NCBI RefSeq assembly: GCF_015595025.1
Contig: NZ_JADNRL010000019.1
Coordinates: forward strand, 272,225 to 336,224
DNA length: 64,000 nt
Origin: Halomonas sp. KAO
GTDB lineage: Bacteria; Pseudomonadota; Gammaproteobacteria; Pseudomonadales; Halomonadaceae
Direction of reading: 5' to 3'
Below are positions 45,222 through 56,660 of this stretch, in pieces. The notes under the pieces are model-generated. The model ran no database searches. It was given only the letters and a program-made list of their open reading frames with translations, and was not told the DNA's origin. A program made the translations under genes and the position numbers. Within the stretch, counting starts at the first letter, position 1; the number at the start of each line of letters is the position of its first letter.

Positions 45222-45839
45222 TCAGAGTTGGATGCCGGAGAAGGACATGAAGCCCAGCGACATCAGGCCCACCGTGATAAAGGTGATGCCCAGGCCCTGC
45301 AGGGAGCCGGGAACGTCGCTGTACTTGAGCTTCTCGCGGATACCGGCCAGGGCCGTGATGGCCAGTGCCCAGCCAACGCCGGAACCGAAGCCATAGACCA
45401 CGGATTCACCGAAGTTGTAGTTACGCTCGACCATGAACAGCACGCCACCCAGGATGGCACAGTTCACGGTGATCAGCGGCAGGAACACGCCCAGGGCGTT
45501 GTAGAGTGCCGGCACGTACTTGTCGAGGAACATCTCCAGGATCTGTACCAGCGCGGCGATAACGCCGATGTAGCTGAGCAGCCCCAGGAAGGAGAGATCG
45601 ATGTTCTCGGCACCGCTGATGCCGGTCCAGGAGAGCGCCCCTTCCGCCAGCAGGAAGCTGTAGACCAGGTTGTTGACCGGCACGGAGATGGAGAGCACCA
45701 CGATCACCGCGATGCCCAGGCCGAAGGCCGCGGAGACCTTCTTGGACACGGCGATAAAGGTGCACATGCCGAGGAAGAATGCCAGGGCCAGGTTCTCGAC
45801 GAAGACCGAGGCAACGAAAAGGCTCAGATAATGTTCCAT
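45222..45839 (-). CDS. nqrE: Na+-translocating NADH:quinone reductase subunit E
   Basis: A 205-residue membrane subunit with six helices, paired with NqrD to form the inverted-repeat core holding an intramembrane iron centre. Conserved segments include [21 protein letters not shown] and [21 protein letters not shown], where the cysteine after VN is a cluster ligand. It starts one base after the nqrD stop region, within the operon nqrABCDEF. Confidence 0.97.
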   Translation of the reverse strand: MEHYLSLFVASVFVENLALAFFLGMCTFIAVSKKVSAAFGLGIAVIVVLSISVPVNNLVYSFLLAEGALSWTGISGAENIDLSFLGLLSYIGVIAALVQILEMFLDKYVPALYNALGVFLPLITVNCAILGGVLFMVERNYNFGESVVYGFGSGVGWALAITALAGIREKLKYSDVPGSLQGLGITFITVGLMSLGFMSFSGIQL

Positions 45840-45840
45840 G

Positions 45841-46509
45841 TTACACGGCCTCCTTCGGCTCGGTGTTGGCCTTCATCTTGAACTCGTTCTCCTCGACCTG
45901 CTCCGGGTTGAGGCTGCGCAGCACCCAGATGATCAGGCCGATGATGAAGAACGCCGACGGCGGCAGCAGCAGCAGGCCGTTGGGCACGTACCAGCCGCCG
46001 TTCTGCACCGTCTCGAGCACGGTGAAGCCGAACACGCTGCCGGAGCCGAACAACTCGCGGATAAAGCCGACGGTCATCAGGATAAAGCCGTAGCCCAGGC
46101 CATTGCCGATGCCATCCAGGAAAGAGAGCGCCGGGCTGTTCTGCATGGCGAAGCCTTCGGCACGCCCCATCACGATGCAGTTGGTGATGATCAGACCGAC
46201 GAACACCGAGAGCTGCTTGGACATCTCGTAGGCGTAGGCCTTGAGGATCTGATCCACCACGATCACCAGCGAGGCGATGATGGTCATCTGCACGATGATG
46301 CGGATGGAGGACGGGATATGGTGACGGATCAGCGATACGAACAGGTTCGAGAAGGCCGTCACGAAGATCACCGCGCAGGTCATGACCAACGACACGCTCA
46401 TGCTGGTCGTCACCGCCAGGGCCGAGCAGATGCCCAGCACCTGCAGCGCGATGGGGTTATTCTTGAACAGCGGCGTCGTCAGGACGCCCTTCGGGGTAGC
46501 TTCCGACAT
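45841..46509 (-). CDS. nqrD: Na+-translocating NADH:quinone reductase subunit D
   Basis: A 222-residue six-helix membrane subunit homologous to NqrE and Rnf[36 protein letters not shown] is the conserved half-site with the cysteine ligand, and [24 protein letters not shown] the other. Two bases separate it from nqrC. Canonical length and operon position. Confidence 0.97.
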   Translation of the reverse strand: MSEATPKGVLTTPLFKNNPIALQVLGICSALAVTTSMSVSLVMTCAVIFVTAFSNLFVSLIRHHIPSSIRIIVQMTIIASLVIVVDQILKAYAYEMSKQLSVFVGLIITNCIVMGRAEGFAMQNSPALSFLDGIGNGLGYGFILMTVGFIRELFGSGSVFGFTVLETVQNGGWYVPNGLLLLPPSAFFIIGLIIWVLRSLNPEQVEENEFKMKANTEPKEAV

Positions 46510-46511
46510 GA

Positions 46512-47330
46512 TCAGGCTCCTTCCGTTTCGAGTTCAACGTCGGCGCCCTGGGCCTCGTCCTGGCTCACGCCGGAACGGAACTTGGCCAGGTAGTCACCGA
46601 AGCCCTCGGGGCTCAGCCAGTACTGCAGCATATTGGTGACGCCGTTGCTGGTCAGGGTCGCACCGGAGAGGGCATCCACCTCATTCTCGCCGCTGGCGCC
46701 ACCCTTGGCCAGATGGATCGACGGCGCGACGGCATCGGCGGAGTCGAAGATCTCCTTGCCTTCCCACTGAGCCTGCCAGCGCGGGTTGTTCACCTCGCCA
46801 CCCAGACCCGGAGTCTCGGCGTGCTCGTAGTAGGTGATGCCGACGATGGTGTTGCCGTCGCCTTCCACGGCCAGGAAGCCGCGCATCAGGCCCCACAGGC
46901 CCTGGCCACGGATCGGCAGGATGATCTGCTCGGGATCATCCGGGTTGCCGACCAGGTAGACGGTGGAGTAGGTCTCGACACGGGTCAGCCCCGCCGGGTC
47001 CTTCTCGCCGGAGAGGGTCCGTGAGGCGGCCGGGTCACGACGCGACTCGAAGGCGTTGTAGGTGGCCGGATCATGCTCCTCGGAGTATTCGCCGGTCTCC
47101 AGGTTGACCACGCGCGGCGTGATGCTGGACGCGAAGGTCTCGTTGACATCCATGCCGGGCTCGTAGAGGTCGGCGACATTAAGGATGTTGGTCTTACGAT
47201 CCAGCTCCTGGTTGAACTGCTGCTTGGAGCGCAGTGCCACCGCGGCGGTAGAGACGATGACCGAACACACGATGCAGAGTGCGAACGCCACCGTCAGGAT
47301 CTTCTTGATGGAGTTGTTGCTCTGTGCCAT
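46512..47330 (-). CDS. nqrC: Na+-translocating NADH:quinone reductase subunit C
   Basis: A 272-residue periplasmic FMN subunit with one N-terminal membrane helix ([23 protein letters not shown]). The covalent FMN attachment motif is [10 protein letters not shown], with FMN joined to the Thr of S-G-A-T. The ATG at 47330 overlaps the nqrB stop (ATGA). The frame continues open upstream to 47729 inside nqrB, but that extension is a shadow of nqrB and not part of the protein. Confidence 0.97.
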   Translation of the reverse strand: MAQSNNSIKKILTVAFALCIVCSVIVSTAAVALRSKQQFNQELDRKTNILNVADLYEPGMDVNETFASSITPRVVNLETGEYSEEHDPATYNAFESRRDPAASRTLSGEKDPAGLTRVETYSTVYLVGNPDDPEQIILPIRGQGLWGLMRGFLAVEGDGNTIVGITYYEHAETPGLGGEVNNPRWQAQWEGKEIFDSADAVAPSIHLAKGGASGENEVDALSGATLTSNGVTNMLQYWLSPEGFGDYLAKFRSGVSQDEAQGADVELETEGA

Positions 47331-48556
47331 CAGGCAGTCTCCTCGGCCGGCACACCGGTGCGCTTGAGTCGGCGCTTGATGTTGGCCTGAACAAAGATAT
47401 GGTCGATGAGCGGCGCGAACAGGTTGGCGAACAGGATCGCCAGCATGATGCCTTCGGGGAAGGCCGGGTTCACGACGCGAATCAGCACGGTCATGACGCC
47501 GATCAGGGCGCCGAAGATCAGTCGGCCCTGATTGGTCATGGAAGCGGAGACCGGGTCGGTGGCCATGAACACCATGCCGAAGGCGAAGCCGCCCAGCACC
47601 AGGTGCCAGTACCACGACATGGCGAACATCGGGTTGGAGTCGGAGCCGACCAGGTTGAACAGCGCGCTGGTCGCCACCATGCCCAGGAAGACACCCAGCA
47701 TGATTCGCCAGGAGGCGATGCCCGTCCACAGCAGCACGGCCGCACCGATCAGGATCGCCAGGGTCGAGGTCTCACCCACCGAGCCGGGGATGAAGCCCAG
47801 GAAGGCATCCCACCAGCTGAACTGCTCGGTCAGCGCGCTCATGCCGTCCTGGAAGGCGACCGACAGGGCGGTCGCCCCGGTGAAGCCATCGGCCGCCACC
47901 CACACCGCGTCACCGGAGATCTGCGCCGGATAGGCGAAGTAGAGGAAGGCGCGGCCGGTCAGTGCCGGGTTGAGGAAGTTCTTGCCGGTACCGCCGAAGA
48001 TCTCCTTGCCGATCACCACACCGAAGGTGATGCCCAGCGCCACCTGCCACAGCGGGATGGTGGCCGGAAGGATCAGCGCATAGAGCACGGAGGTGACGAA
48101 GAAGCCCTCGTTGACCTCATGGCCACGCTTGATGGCGAACAGCACCTCCCAGAAGCCACCCACCACGAAGGTCACCAGGTAGATCGGCAGGAAGTAGGTG
48201 GCGCCCAGCACGAAGTTGGCCCACAGGCTGTCGGCATTGTGGCCCGAGGCCAGCACCATCATGATCGCCTCGCGCCAGCCGGCCATGGAGCCGTAGCCGT
48301 CGGCGATCGCCATGTTGGCCTGCCAGCCGGCGTTCCACATGCCGAAGAACATCGCCGGGAAGGTGCACAGCCAGACGGTGATCATGATGCGCTTGAGGTC
48401 GACGCCATCGCGCACGTGGGCCGTGGTCTTGGCGACACTGGGGGGCGCATAGAAGATGGTGTCCACCGCCTCATAGAGCGGGTAGAACTTCTCGTACTTG
48501 CCGCCCTTGTGGAAGTGCGGCTCAAGATTGTCGAGTGTCTGTCGAATACCCATCAT
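47330..48556 (-). CDS. nqrB: Na+-translocating NADH:quinone reductase subunit B
   Basis: A 408-residue membrane subunit with about ten helices that holds covalent FMN, riboflavin and the Na+ path. The FMN site is [12 protein letters not shown] (Thr in T-G-A-T). [23 protein letters not shown] and [33 protein letters not shown] are conserved. Its start overlaps the nqrA stop (TGATGATG), so the first or second ATG could be used. Confidence 0.98.
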   Translation of the reverse strand: MMGIRQTLDNLEPHFHKGGKYEKFYPLYEAVDTIFYAPPSVAKTTAHVRDGVDLKRIMITVWLCTFPAMFFGMWNAGWQANMAIADGYGSMAGWREAIMMVLASGHNADSLWANFVLGATYFLPIYLVTFVVGGFWEVLFAIKRGHEVNEGFFVTSVLYALILPATIPLWQVALGITFGVVIGKEIFGGTGKNFLNPALTGRAFLYFAYPAQISGDAVWVAADGFTGATALSVAFQDGMSALTEQFSWWDAFLGFIPGSVGETSTLAILIGAAVLLWTGIASWRIMLGVFLGMVATSALFNLVGSDSNPMFAMSWYWHLVLGGFAFGMVFMATDPVSASMTNQGRLIFGALIGVMTVLIRVVNPAFPEGIMLAILFANLFAPLIDHIFVQANIKRRLKRTGVPAEETA

Positions 48557-49905
48557 CAGGCCTCTTTCTCGATCGTGGTGAGGTTGTCACGCAGGATGGG
48601 ACCGTACTCGTACTTGCCGGGGCACACATAGGTGCACAGCGCGAGGTCCTCCTCATCCAGCTCCAGACACCCGAGCTGCATGGCGGTCTCGATATCGCCG
48701 ACGATCAACGAGCGCAACAGCTGCGTGGGCAGGATATCCAGTGGCATCACCTGCTCGTAGGCGCCCACCGGCACCATGGCGCGCTCGGAACCGTTGGTCG
48801 ACGTGGTCGGGGCGTAGTTCTTGAGACCGGTCAGCTTCGAGAGATAGATGCCCATCACCGAATGGCGGTTCTTGCCCGGCGAGATCCAGCCCATGAAGGC
48901 ACGTTTGTTGCCCTCCTCGAGCAGGCTGACCTGATTGTGGAAGCGACCCAAGTAGCGCAGGCTGCCTTCACAGGTGAAGCCCGAAAACACCGAACCGGAG
49001 ATGACGCGGGTGTCATCCGGCTCGATCACCTCCCCCTTGAGCAGCTCCTCGGTGCTGGCGCCGATGCGGGTACGCAGCATCCGTGGCTTCTCGGCACGGG
49101 GGCCACCCACCGCCAGCACCCGGCTGACGTCCAGCCTGCCCTCGACGAACAGCTTGCCGAAGGCGATGACGTCCTGGTAGCCGATATGCCAGACACGCTT
49201 GTGCAGGCCGACGGGCGAGAGGTGGTGGATGTGGGTACCCACCAGGCCGGCCGGGTGCGGGCCGGCGAAGGTCTGGGGAGAAACGCCGTCGATATTGCCA
49301 CCGGGGATGCTGCTGTCCGGGCCGCTGCACAGGTAAACCTTGCCCTCGGTGAGGCGGGTCAGCACCTTGAGACCATCCTCGAAGGCCTGGGCCTGCTCGT
49401 TGATCACCTTGGCCGGGGTGGCCGCCAGCGGGTGGGTATCGATGGCGGTGACGAAGATATCGGCGGGGACACCATCGACCGCCGGCGTACGCGAGTAGGG
49501 GCGGGTGCGCAGGGCGGTCCACAGCCCCGACTCGACCAGCTGGTCGACCACGGCCTGTCGCTCCAGGCCGGCCAGCGAGTCGCGGCCATGAGCGGTGAAC
49601 TCGACGGCCTCCTCGGTCTCGGCCACCTCGATCACCACCGAGAGAAGGCGACGCTTCTCCCCACGGTTGATCTCGATCACCTTGCCGGCCGCCGGCGCCG
49701 TGAAGCGCACGCCATCGATCTTCTTGTCGGTGAAGAGCAGCTGGCCAAGCTTGACGGCATCTCCCTCCTTGACCTCCATGGTCGGCTTCATGCCGACATA
49801 GTCGGTGCCCAGGACCGCCACGTGACGCACCGGCCGCGCATCCTCGATACGCTGCTCGGGCGCTCCCGTGATGGGGAGATCCAGGCCTTTCTTGACTTCG
49901 ATCAT
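48556..49905 (-). CDS. nqrA: Na+-translocating NADH:quinone reductase subunit A
   Basis: A 449-residue cytosolic-side subunit that binds ubiquinone. It begins [18 protein letters not shown], the usual NqrA N terminus, and has the conserved biotin-carboxyl-carrier-like fold near [27 protein letters not shown]. The ATG at 49905 is favoured; the frame is open to 50031 but that part reads through the promoter. First gene of the operon. Confidence 0.97.
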   Translation of the reverse strand: MIEVKKGLDLPITGAPEQRIEDARPVRHVAVLGTDYVGMKPTMEVKEGDAVKLGQLLFTDKKIDGVRFTAPAAGKVIEINRGEKRRLLSVVIEVAETEEAVEFTAHGRDSLAGLERQAVVDQLVESGLWTALRTRPYSRTPAVDGVPADIFVTAIDTHPLAATPAKVINEQAQAFEDGLKVLTRLTEGKVYLCSGPDSSIPGGNIDGVSPQTFAGPHPAGLVGTHIHHLSPVGLHKRVWHIGYQDVIAFGKLFVEGRLDVSRVLAVGGPRAEKPRMLRTRIGASTEELLKGEVIEPDDTRVISGSVFSGFTCEGSLRYLGRFHNQVSLLEEGNKRAFMGWISPGKNRHSVMGIYLSKLTGLKNYAPTTSTNGSERAMVPVGAYEQVMPLDILPTQLLRSLIVGDIETAMQLGCLELDEEDLALCTYVCPGKYEYGPILRDNLTTIEKEA

Positions 49906-49984
49906 AGTCTCGCCCAGTTGATGGATCGGATATAAGAGGAAAAGGGGCCAGAGACATGCCCTGCCCACCCGAAAAATCCACCGC

Positions 49985-50013
49985 ATTATAAAGACAAGGC
50001 AGAGGGATGACCA
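49985..50013 (-). promoter_or_regulatory. nqr operon promoter
   Basis: On the minus strand a perfect -10 TATAAT (49990 to 49985) and a -35 TGGTCA (50013 to 50008, 4 of 6 matches) are separated by 17 bases, about 80 bases upstream of the nqrA start. No competing promoter stands out in the 269-base gap. Confidence 0.7.
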
Positions 50014-50108
50014 CCTGAGCGAAGGTCGCAAGGGGTGACTTGAGGCAAGGGTTAGATTGTCGCAGGCGGCTGCATGCGACGTTTTCCGGCTAGCCCCCCA
50101 AGACAGAA

Positions 50109-50138
50109 AGGGGCAGGAAGATTTCTCTCCCTGCCCCT
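50109..50138 (-). terminator. Terminator after the GAPDH gene
   Basis: AGGGGCAGG (50109-50117) pairs with CCTGCCCCT (50130-50138). On the minus strand it is followed by TTCTGTCTT. It lies 36 bases beyond the gap stop. Confidence 0.75.
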
Positions 50139-50174
50139 GGACATCACTCCCGACTGTGCGGGTGGCTGTCGAAC

Positions 50175-51638
50175 TTACGCCTTGGCGCGCGGCAACTTGA
50201 GGAAGCTGACGTTGGACATATGCTGCAGAAGACGGATCACCTGACAGCTGTAGCCGAACTCGTTGTCGTACCAGACGTAGAGCACGGCGTTCTTGCCATT
50301 GGCGATGGTCGCCTTGGCATCGACGATGCCGGCGTGGCGATTGCCGACGAAGTCGGTGGAGACCACCTCGGACGAGTCGACGAAGTCGATCTGCTTCTGG
50401 AACGGCGAATTCAGCGACATTCCGCGCAGGTAGTCATTGAGCGCGGCGGCATCGGTCTCCTTCTCCAGGCGCAGGTTGAGGATCGCCATGGAGACATTGG
50501 GGGTCGGCACGCGAATGGCGTTGCCGGTCAGCTTGCCGTCGAACTCCGGCAGCGCCTTGGCCACCGCCTTGGCGGCACCGGTCTCGGTGAGCACCATGTT
50601 GAGCGGCGCACTGCGCCCGCGACGGTCACCCTTGTGGTAGTTGTCGATCAGGTTCTGGTCGTTGGTGTAGCTGTGCACCGTCTCGACATGACCATGCTCG
50701 ACGCCGAACTCGTCGTTGAGCACCTTAAGCACCGGAACGATGGCGTTGGTGGTGCAGGACGCGGCGGAGATGATGCGGTCGTCATCGCTCAGGTCGCCAT
50801 CGTTGATGCCGTAGACGACGTTCTTGATATCGCCCTTGCCCGGCGCGGTGAGCAGCGCCTTGGCAACGCCCTTGCACTGCAGGTGCTGACCGAGGCCCGC
50901 CTCGTCGCGCCAGATACCGGTGTTGTCGACCACCACGGCGTTGTCGATGCCGTATTCGGTGTAGTCGACATCGGTCGGGGCGTCGGCGTAGATCACCTGG
51001 ATGACATTGCCGTTGGCGGTAATGGTGCGCGCCTCGGCATCGACGCTGATGGTGCCGTCAAAGGGCCCATGAACGGAGTCACGACGCAAGAGGCTTGCCC
51101 GCTTCTCGAGGTCCTTGGCGATATCACCGCGGCCACGCACGACGATGGCACGCAGGCGCAGCAGGTTGCCGCCACCGGCCTTCTCCACCAGCACCCGGGC
51201 GAGGATACGACCGATGCGCCCGAAGCCGTAGAGAACCACATCCTTGGGCTCGCCATTGCCGGCATTGGGGTCGTGGGCATCGACGATCTCGGCGAGCTCC
51301 TCGCGCAGGAAGGCCACGGCGTCGCCGCCGCCCTGCTTCTTGAAGGCAACACCCAGCTTGCCGATATCGACATGGGCCGGCCCCAGGTTGAGCTCGGTCA
51401 TCGCCTTGACCAGCGGATAGGTGTCCTGCACGGAGAGCTCGGTGCCCTCCACCTTCCGTACGAAGCGGTGATCCTTCAGAATACGGATCACGCTACGATT
51501 GAACTGCGACCGCCCGTAAAGAGTCGTAACCACGTTGTTATGACGGTAGAGGCTACCGATCATCGGGATCATCTGCTCGACTAGCGCCTGATTGTCGTGC
51601 CACTGCTGAAAGACGGTATCGGAGGGGTGCTGACTCAC
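50175..51638 (-). CDS. Glyceraldehyde-3-phosphate dehydrogenase, long form
   Basis: A 487-residue GAPDH, about 150 residues longer than the glycolytic type because of an N-terminal extension, as in Pseudomonas PA3001. The NAD-binding domain starts [21 protein letters not shown] and the catalytic Cys is in [15 protein letters not shown]. It oxidises glyceraldehyde 3-phosphate; the extra N-terminal domain is of unknown role. I favour the GTG at 51638 ([13 protein letters not shown]), with GAGG seven bases upstream, since this length matches the family; the frame is open to 51704. Divergent from mfd, as in Pseudomonas. Confidence 0.9.
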   Translation of the reverse strand: MSQHPSDTVFQQWHDNQALVEQMIPMIGSLYRHNNVVTTLYGRSQFNRSVIRILKDHRFVRKVEGTELSVQDTYPLVKAMTELNLGPAHVDIGKLGVAFKKQGGGDAVAFLREELAEIVDAHDPNAGNGEPKDVVLYGFGRIGRILARVLVEKAGGGNLLRLRAIVVRGRGDIAKDLEKRASLLRRDSVHGPFDGTISVDAEARTITANGNVIQVIYADAPTDVDYTEYGIDNAVVVDNTGIWRDEAGLGQHLQCKGVAKALLTAPGKGDIKNVVYGINDGDLSDDDRIISAASCTTNAIVPVLKVLNDEFGVEHGHVETVHSYTNDQNLIDNYHKGDRRGRSAPLNMVLTETGAAKAVAKALPEFDGKLTGNAIRVPTPNVSMAILNLRLEKETDAAALNDYLRGMSLNSPFQKQIDFVDSSEVVSTDFVGNRHAGIVDAKATIANGKNAVLYVWYDNEFGYSCQVIRLLQHMSNVSFLKLPRAKA

Positions 51639-51849
51639 GTGAGGCCTCACTGGTGGAATCGAAGGGTTCACGGCCATTATCCCGGGGCCGAGGCCCGGCG
51701 GCAATCGCTGGATGGTCGCAGCCGTTGTAGGCGGATTACAGAAACAGGCGCTTGACTACAAGGCCCCCAGAGGGCTGGTATGATGAGCGCCCGCGAAGCG
51801 CCACCCAGGATCCGTCGGGCCGCGCCCGTCGACAGCCCAACACGAGACC

Positions 51850-54800
51850 ATGCCGACTTTCTCTCCGCTCGATCCACCGCGCCCCCAGGGGCTGCGCGAG
51901 ACACGCTACTGGCAGATGCCCCACGGCAGCGCTGCCGCCCTGGCCCTTGCCCACCTGGCCAGCGATGCGCCCCTGCTGGTGATTACCGCCGACACCGCCC
52001 AGGCCCTGCGCCTCGAGAGCGAGCTGCGCTTCTTCAGCCAGGTGCCGGTGCTACCCTTCCCCGACTGGGAAACCCTGCCCTACGACAGCTTCTCTCCCCA
52101 TCAGGACATCGTCTCCTCCCGGCTGCGCACCCTGCGCCGGCTGCAGGACGGCGAGCGTGGCATCGTGCTGGTGCCGATCAACACCCTGATGCAGCGTCTG
52201 GCACCGGTCGAGTATATCGCCGGGCGAGTGATGACCCTGGAGGTGGGCCAGACCCTGGATCGTGAAGGCTTTCGCGATGCCCTCTCCCGGGCCGGCTACC
52301 GCGCCGTGGAGACGGTCTATGAACCCGGCGAGTATGCCCTGCGCGGCGCCCTTATCGATCTCTTCCCGATGGGGGTGGAGGCGCCCCTGCGCATCGACCT
52401 GTTCGATGACGAGATCGACACCCTGCGCACCTTCGACCCGGACACCCAGCGCAGCGCCGAGAAAGTCGCCAGGGTCGAGCTGCTGCCGGCTCACGAGTAT
52501 TCGCTCTCCCGCGGCGCCATCGCCTGTTTTCGCGAGGGCTTCGAGACGCTCTTCGATGTCGACCCGCGGCAGTGCCCGCTCTATGTGGACGCCCTCAAGG
52601 GCATCCCCTCCCCCGGCCTCGAACAGTATCTACCGCTGTTCTTCGAGGAGACGGCGACGCTCTTCGAGCACCTCGCCGAGGGCACACGCGTCGCGCTGAT
52701 GCCGGAGTGCCTGGCTGCCGCGCAGCACCACTGGGCCTCCATCGAGAGCCGCTACGACAACCTCGGGGTCGACCCGACCCGCCCGCTGCTGCCGCCCCAT
52801 CGCGCCTTCGTGCCGGTGGCCGAGCTGTTCGCGGCGATCAAGCGCCACCCTCGGGTCGAGCTGACCGAAGAGAGCGAGCATCGCCATGCCCTCGCCCCTG
52901 CCACCCAGCCACCGCCCAGTGTCGGCATCAATGCCCGGGCCAGGGAACCACTGGCCCCCCTGGCCGCCTTCCTGGAGCAGCGTGGCGATACCCGCGTGCT
53001 GTTCGTGGCCGAGTCGCGCGGCCGCCGGGAAGCCCTGGAGGAGTCCCTGGCGCCCCTGCGCCTAGCGCTGCCCCACGTCGAGGGCTTTGCCGACTTCCTC
53101 GCCGGCGACGCGCCCATCGCCATTACCGAGGGCGAGCTCGAGGCGGGCCTGTGGCTGACCGAGCCTGGCCTGGCGGTGATCAGCGAGGCCGAGCTCTATG
53201 GCGAGGTGGTGCGCCAGAGTCGCCGCCGCGAGAAGGCCACCGATGCCGACGAACTGGCCATTCGCCACCTCTCCGAGCTGCGCCCCGGCGTCCCGGTCGT
53301 CCACCAGGCCCACGGCGTAGGCCGCTACCGGGGCCTGGAGGCCCTGGAGGCCGGCGGCCAGGCCGCCGAGTTCGTCACCCTGGAGTACGCCAATGGTGCT
53401 CGGCTCTATGTGCCGGTCGACAACCTGCACCTGATATCGCGCTACGCCGGCGCCGATGATGAGCTCGCCCCCCTGCATCGACTGGGGTCCGAACAGTGGG
53501 AGAAGGCCAGAAAGAAGGCCGCCGAGAAGATTCGCGACTCCGCCGCCGAGCTACTGGATATCTACGCTCGCCGGGAGGCGCGGGAAGGCTTCGCCTGCAC
53601 GCCGCCCGATACCGAATACTCGCGTTTCGCGGCCGCCTTCCCCTTCGAGGAGACGCCCGACCAGCGCGCCGCCATCGAGGCCGTGATCGGTGACATGACC
53701 GCCCCCCGCCCCATGGACCGCGTGATCTGCGGTGACGTGGGCTTCGGCAAGACCGAGGTGGCCATGCGCGCCGCCTTCCTGGCGGTGCACTCCGGCCGCC
53801 AGGTGGTGGTGCTGGTGCCGACCACCCTGCTGGCCCGCCAGCACTTTGATAACTTCCGCGACCGCTTCGCCGATACCGCGGTCAATATCGAGCTGATCTC
53901 GCGCTTCACCGCCGGCAAGGGCCAGACCGAAACACTGAAGCGCATCGAGGAGGGTCAGGCGGATATCGTGATCGGCACCCACAAGCTGCTCTCGAAGTCC
54001 ATGCGGCTGCCGAAGATGGGCCTGCTAATCATCGACGAGGAGCACCGCTTCGGGGTGGCCCAGAAGGAGCGCCTGAAGAGCCTGCGTGCGGAGGTGGACA
54101 TCCTCACCATGACCGCCACGCCAATCCCGCGCACCCTCAATATGGCGATGAGCGGCATTCGCGACCTCTCGATCATCGCCACCCCCCCGGCGCGCCGCCT
54201 GTCGGTCAAGACCTTCGTTCAGCGCCGCGAGGAGGCGGTACTCAAGGAGGCGATCCTGCGCGAGATCCTGCGCGGCGGGCAGGTCTACTTCCTCCACAAC
54301 GAGGTCAAGACCATCGAGACCGCCGCCGAGACGGTACGCGAGCTGGTCCCCGAGGCCCGGGTCGGGGTGGCCCACGGCCAGCTGCCCGAACGCGCCCTGG
54401 AGCGGGTGATGTCGGACTTCTACCACAAGCGCTTCAATGTGCTGGTCTGCTCCACCATCATCGAGACCGGCATCGACGTGCCCAGCGCCAATACCATCCT
54501 GATCGAGCGCGCCGACAAGTTCGGCCTGGCCCAGCTCCACCAGCTGCGCGGCCGGGTCGGTCGCAGTCACCACCAGGCCTATGCCTACCTGCTGACCCCG
54601 CCGCCGAAGGCGATGACCCGCGATGCCATCAAGCGCCTGGAGGCGATCGGCGCCGCCGAGGACCTCGGTGCCGGCTTTACGCTGGCCAGCCACGACATGG
54701 AGATTCGCGGCGCCGGCGAGCTGCTCGGCGACGAGCAGAGTGGGCAGATGGAGGCGATCGGCTATGGCCTCTATATGGAGATGCTCGACCGCGCCGTGTC

Positions 54801-55299
54801 GGCCATTCGCGCCGGCAAGACCCCCAATATCGAGGCGCCCCTGAACGAGGGCGTCGAGATCGGCCTCAATCTGCCGGCCCTGATCCCCGACGACTACCTG
54901 CACGATGTGCAGCAGCGCCTGGTGATGTACAAGCGCATCGCCAGCGCCAGCGATGAGGCGCAGCTCAAGGAACTCCAGGTAGAGATGATCGACCGCTTCG
55001 GCCTGTTGCCGGGGCCGGTGAAGACCCTGCTGCGCCAGACCCGGCTGCGCCAGCGCGCCGAGCGCCTGGGCATCACCCGCCTCGAGGCCGGTCCCGAGCG
55101 GGGACGCGTCATCTTCGGCGCCCACACCAGCGTCGATCCCTTGACCCTGGTGGAGCTGATCCAGCGTGAGCCGGGTCGCTATCGCCTGGATGGTGCCGAC
55201 ACCCTGCGCTTCGAGGCCTCCATGGAGAACGAGGAGGCACGCTTCCAGGCCGTGGAGCAACTGCTCGAGACGCTGAACCGCAAGGCGCAGGCGGCGTAA
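51850..55299 (+). CDS. mfd: Transcription-repair coupling factor Mfd
   Basis: A 1149-residue DNA translocase that removes RNA polymerase stalled at lesions and recruits UvrA. Domains in order: UvrB-homology region (1-330), RNA-polymerase-interacting domain (about 480-560, HGVGRYRGLEAL...YVPVDNLHLISRY), helicase domain with Walker A ICGDVGFGKTEVAMRAAF (about 627) and DEEH box IIDEEHRFGVAQKE, motif VI QLRGRVGRSHHQAYAYLL, and the C-terminal D7 domain. Full length; divergent from gap with a 211-base promoter region between them. Confidence 0.98.
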   Translation: MPTFSPLDPPRPQGLRETRYWQMPHGSAAALALAHLASDAPLLVITADTAQALRLESELRFFSQVPVLPFPDWETLPYDSFSPHQDIVSSRLRTLRRLQDGERGIVLVPINTLMQRLAPVEYIAGRVMTLEVGQTLDREGFRDALSRAGYRAVETVYEPGEYALRGALIDLFPMGVEAPLRIDLFDDEIDTLRTFDPDTQRSAEKVARVELLPAHEYSLSRGAIACFREGFETLFDVDPRQCPLYVDALKGIPSPGLEQYLPLFFEETATLFEHLAEGTRVALMPECLAAAQHHWASIESRYDNLGVDPTRPLLPPHRAFVPVAELFAAIKRHPRVELTEESEHRHALAPATQPPPSVGINARAREPLAPLAAFLEQRGDTRVLFVAESRGRREALEESLAPLRLALPHVEGFADFLAGDAPIAITEGELEAGLWLTEPGLAVISEAELYGEVVRQSRRREKATDADELAIRHLSELRPGVPVVHQAHGVGRYRGLEALEAGGQAAEFVTLEYANGARLYVPVDNLHLISRYAGADDELAPLHRLGSEQWEKARKKAAEKIRDSAAELLDIYARREAREGFACTPPDTEYSRFAAAFPFEETPDQRAAIEAVIGDMTAPRPMDRVICGDVGFGKTEVAMRAAFLAVHSGRQVVVLVPTTLLARQHFDNFRDRFADTAVNIELISRFTAGKGQTETLKRIEEGQADIVIGTHKLLSKSMRLPKMGLLIIDEEHRFGVAQKERLKSLRAEVDILTMTATPIPRTLNMAMSGIRDLSIIATPPARRLSVKTFVQRREEAVLKEAILREILRGGQVYFLHNEVKTIETAAETVRELVPEARVGVAHGQLPERALERVMSDFYHKRFNVLVCSTIIETGIDVPSANTILIERADKFGLAQLHQLRGRVGRSHHQAYAYLLTPPPKAMTRDAIKRLEAIGAAEDLGAGFTLASHDMEIRGAGELLGDEQSGQMEAIGYGLYMEMLDRAVSAIRAGKTPNIEAPLNEGVEIGLNLPALIPDDYLHDVQQRLVMYKRIASASDEAQLKELQVEMIDRFGLLPGPVKTLLRQTRLRQRAERLGITRLEAGPERGRVIFGAHTSVDPLTLVELIQREPGRYRLDGADTLRFEASMENEEARFQAVEQLLETLNRKAQAA

Positions 55300-55454
55300 G
55301 GGGTAAGAAGCGAGGGGCTCGCCCCCTCGACCCTACAACTCTCCCCCTCACCCCTGCCTTCTATACTGTTATCATACGTCCCATCTCACCGCCCACCGAC
55401 ACCGGTTACAGGAGTCACCGGTGTCCCCAAAGCCACGGGAGTTCAACGACCCTG

Positions 55455-56486
55455 ATGAGTACCCTGACACTGACCAGCCGCGGCGTTCGCCATGCCATGG
55501 CGATAGGGCTCAGCGCCCTGCTCGCCACCGGCGCACAGGCGGCCACCCCGACCTACGACGAGGTGCATGAACTGCCACGCGGCCACTATGCGCTACCCGA
55601 GGAGGGCAGCGTCATTGGCGAAAGCTATACGGTGATCGTCGAGGAGGGTGACACCCTGATCGATATCGCACGTGAGCACAACGTCGGCTATGAAGAGATC
55701 CGCATGGCCAACCCGGATGTCAGCATCTGGGCCCCCTATGTCGATACCGAGGTCACCATCCCGGCACGCCGGGTGCTTCCCGATGCCAAGCGCCAGGGCA
55801 TCGTGATCAATCTCTCGGAGCTGCGCCTCTACTACTACTCCAAGCCCGACGTGGTGGAGACCTATCCGATCAGCGTTGGCCGTGAGGAGTTCTCGACACC
55901 GGTGGGCGTGACCAAGACCACCATCAAGGTCGAGGACCCCGCCTGGTCGCCGCCCGCCTCGATGCGCCGTGAGGCCGCCGCGCGCGGTGAGCCGGCACCC
56001 TCCATCGTGCCGGCCGGGCCCGACAACCCGTTGGGACGCCACGCCATTCTGCTTGGCATCCCCAGCTACCTGATCCACGGCACCAACAAGCCCGAGGGGG
56101 TCGGGATGCGCGTGAGTCGCGGCTGCATTCGCATGTTCCCCGAGGATATCGAGTCTCTCTTTGAACGCGTGCCCAGCGGCACCCGGGTCAATATCATCGA
56201 CCAGCCCTTCAAGACTGGCTGGACGGAAGATGGCGAGCTGCTGGCGCAGTCCTACCCCGCGCTGGAGGAGAATCGCGAAGGCTTCGAGCCGCTGATGTTC
56301 GCCATCGACAGGCTGGCCGAGACCTTCGGGGACGAGCAGCCGCCGGTCGACTACAAGCGCCTGCGCGAACTAGTGGAGTCCTCCGACGGCCAGGCGGTCT
56401 CGCTGCTCAAGACGGCCGAGGAAACGCCCACACCGGCACCCTCCGGGCCACGCAACCTCTACGAGACCATCGCCGTCGCGCGCTGA
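55455..56486 (+). CDS. L,D-transpeptidase with LysM domain (YnhG/ErfK type)
   Basis: A 343-residue periplasmic enzyme: signal peptide, a LysM domain (about 55-100, YTVIVEEGDTLIDIAREHNVGYEEIRMANP), then the YkuD catalytic domain with LIHGTNKPEGVGMRVSRGCIRMF, catalytic Cys224. The family forms 3-3 peptidoglycan cross-links or joins Lpp to meso-diaminopimelate. Because an Lpp-type lipoprotein with C-terminal Lys is encoded convergently just downstream, Lpp anchoring is a plausible task here. A perfect palindromic terminator follows. Confidence 0.93.
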   Translation: MSTLTLTSRGVRHAMAIGLSALLATGAQAATPTYDEVHELPRGHYALPEEGSVIGESYTVIVEEGDTLIDIAREHNVGYEEIRMANPDVSIWAPYVDTEVTIPARRVLPDAKRQGIVINLSELRLYYYSKPDVVETYPISVGREEFSTPVGVTKTTIKVEDPAWSPPASMRREAAARGEPAPSIVPAGPDNPLGRHAILLGIPSYLIHGTNKPEGVGMRVSRGCIRMFPEDIESLFERVPSGTRVNIIDQPFKTGWTEDGELLAQSYPALEENREGFEPLMFAIDRLAETFGDEQPPVDYKRLRELVESSDGQAVSLLKTAEETPTPAPSGPRNLYETIAVAR

Positions 56487-56576
56487 TCTGTGCCACGCCC
56501 GGCGTCGCAGCACGACGCCGGGCGAGCAAGCACAATGAGCAGAAGCAGAAAGCCCCTAACAATGGAAAGACGCCAG

Positions 56577-56614
56577 AAACAAGAAGACCCCGCCTAGGCG
56601 GGGTCTTCTTGTTT
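56577..56614. terminator. Bidirectional palindromic terminator
   Basis: A 38-base perfect palindrome centred at 56595/56596 (AAACAAGAAGACCCCGCC to CTAG to GGCGGGGTCTTCTTGTTT), with a T-run at its right edge on the plus strand and on the left edge on the minus strand. It ends the transpeptidase gene and the convergent Lpp-like gene. Confidence 0.92.
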
Positions 56615-56660
56615 TGCAGAACCGCCATCGCCCGAGAGCGATGCCAGCACTCCAGCAGTC

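Noticed and set aside
46512-47729. N-terminal extension of nqrC into nqrB
   Set aside because: Codons 47331-47729 read nqrB out of frame; NqrC starts at the ATG overlapping the nqrB stop.
54025-55260. Long minus-strand frame within mfd
   Set aside because: Mfd is full length with all motifs; the antisense frame is a GC-driven artefact.
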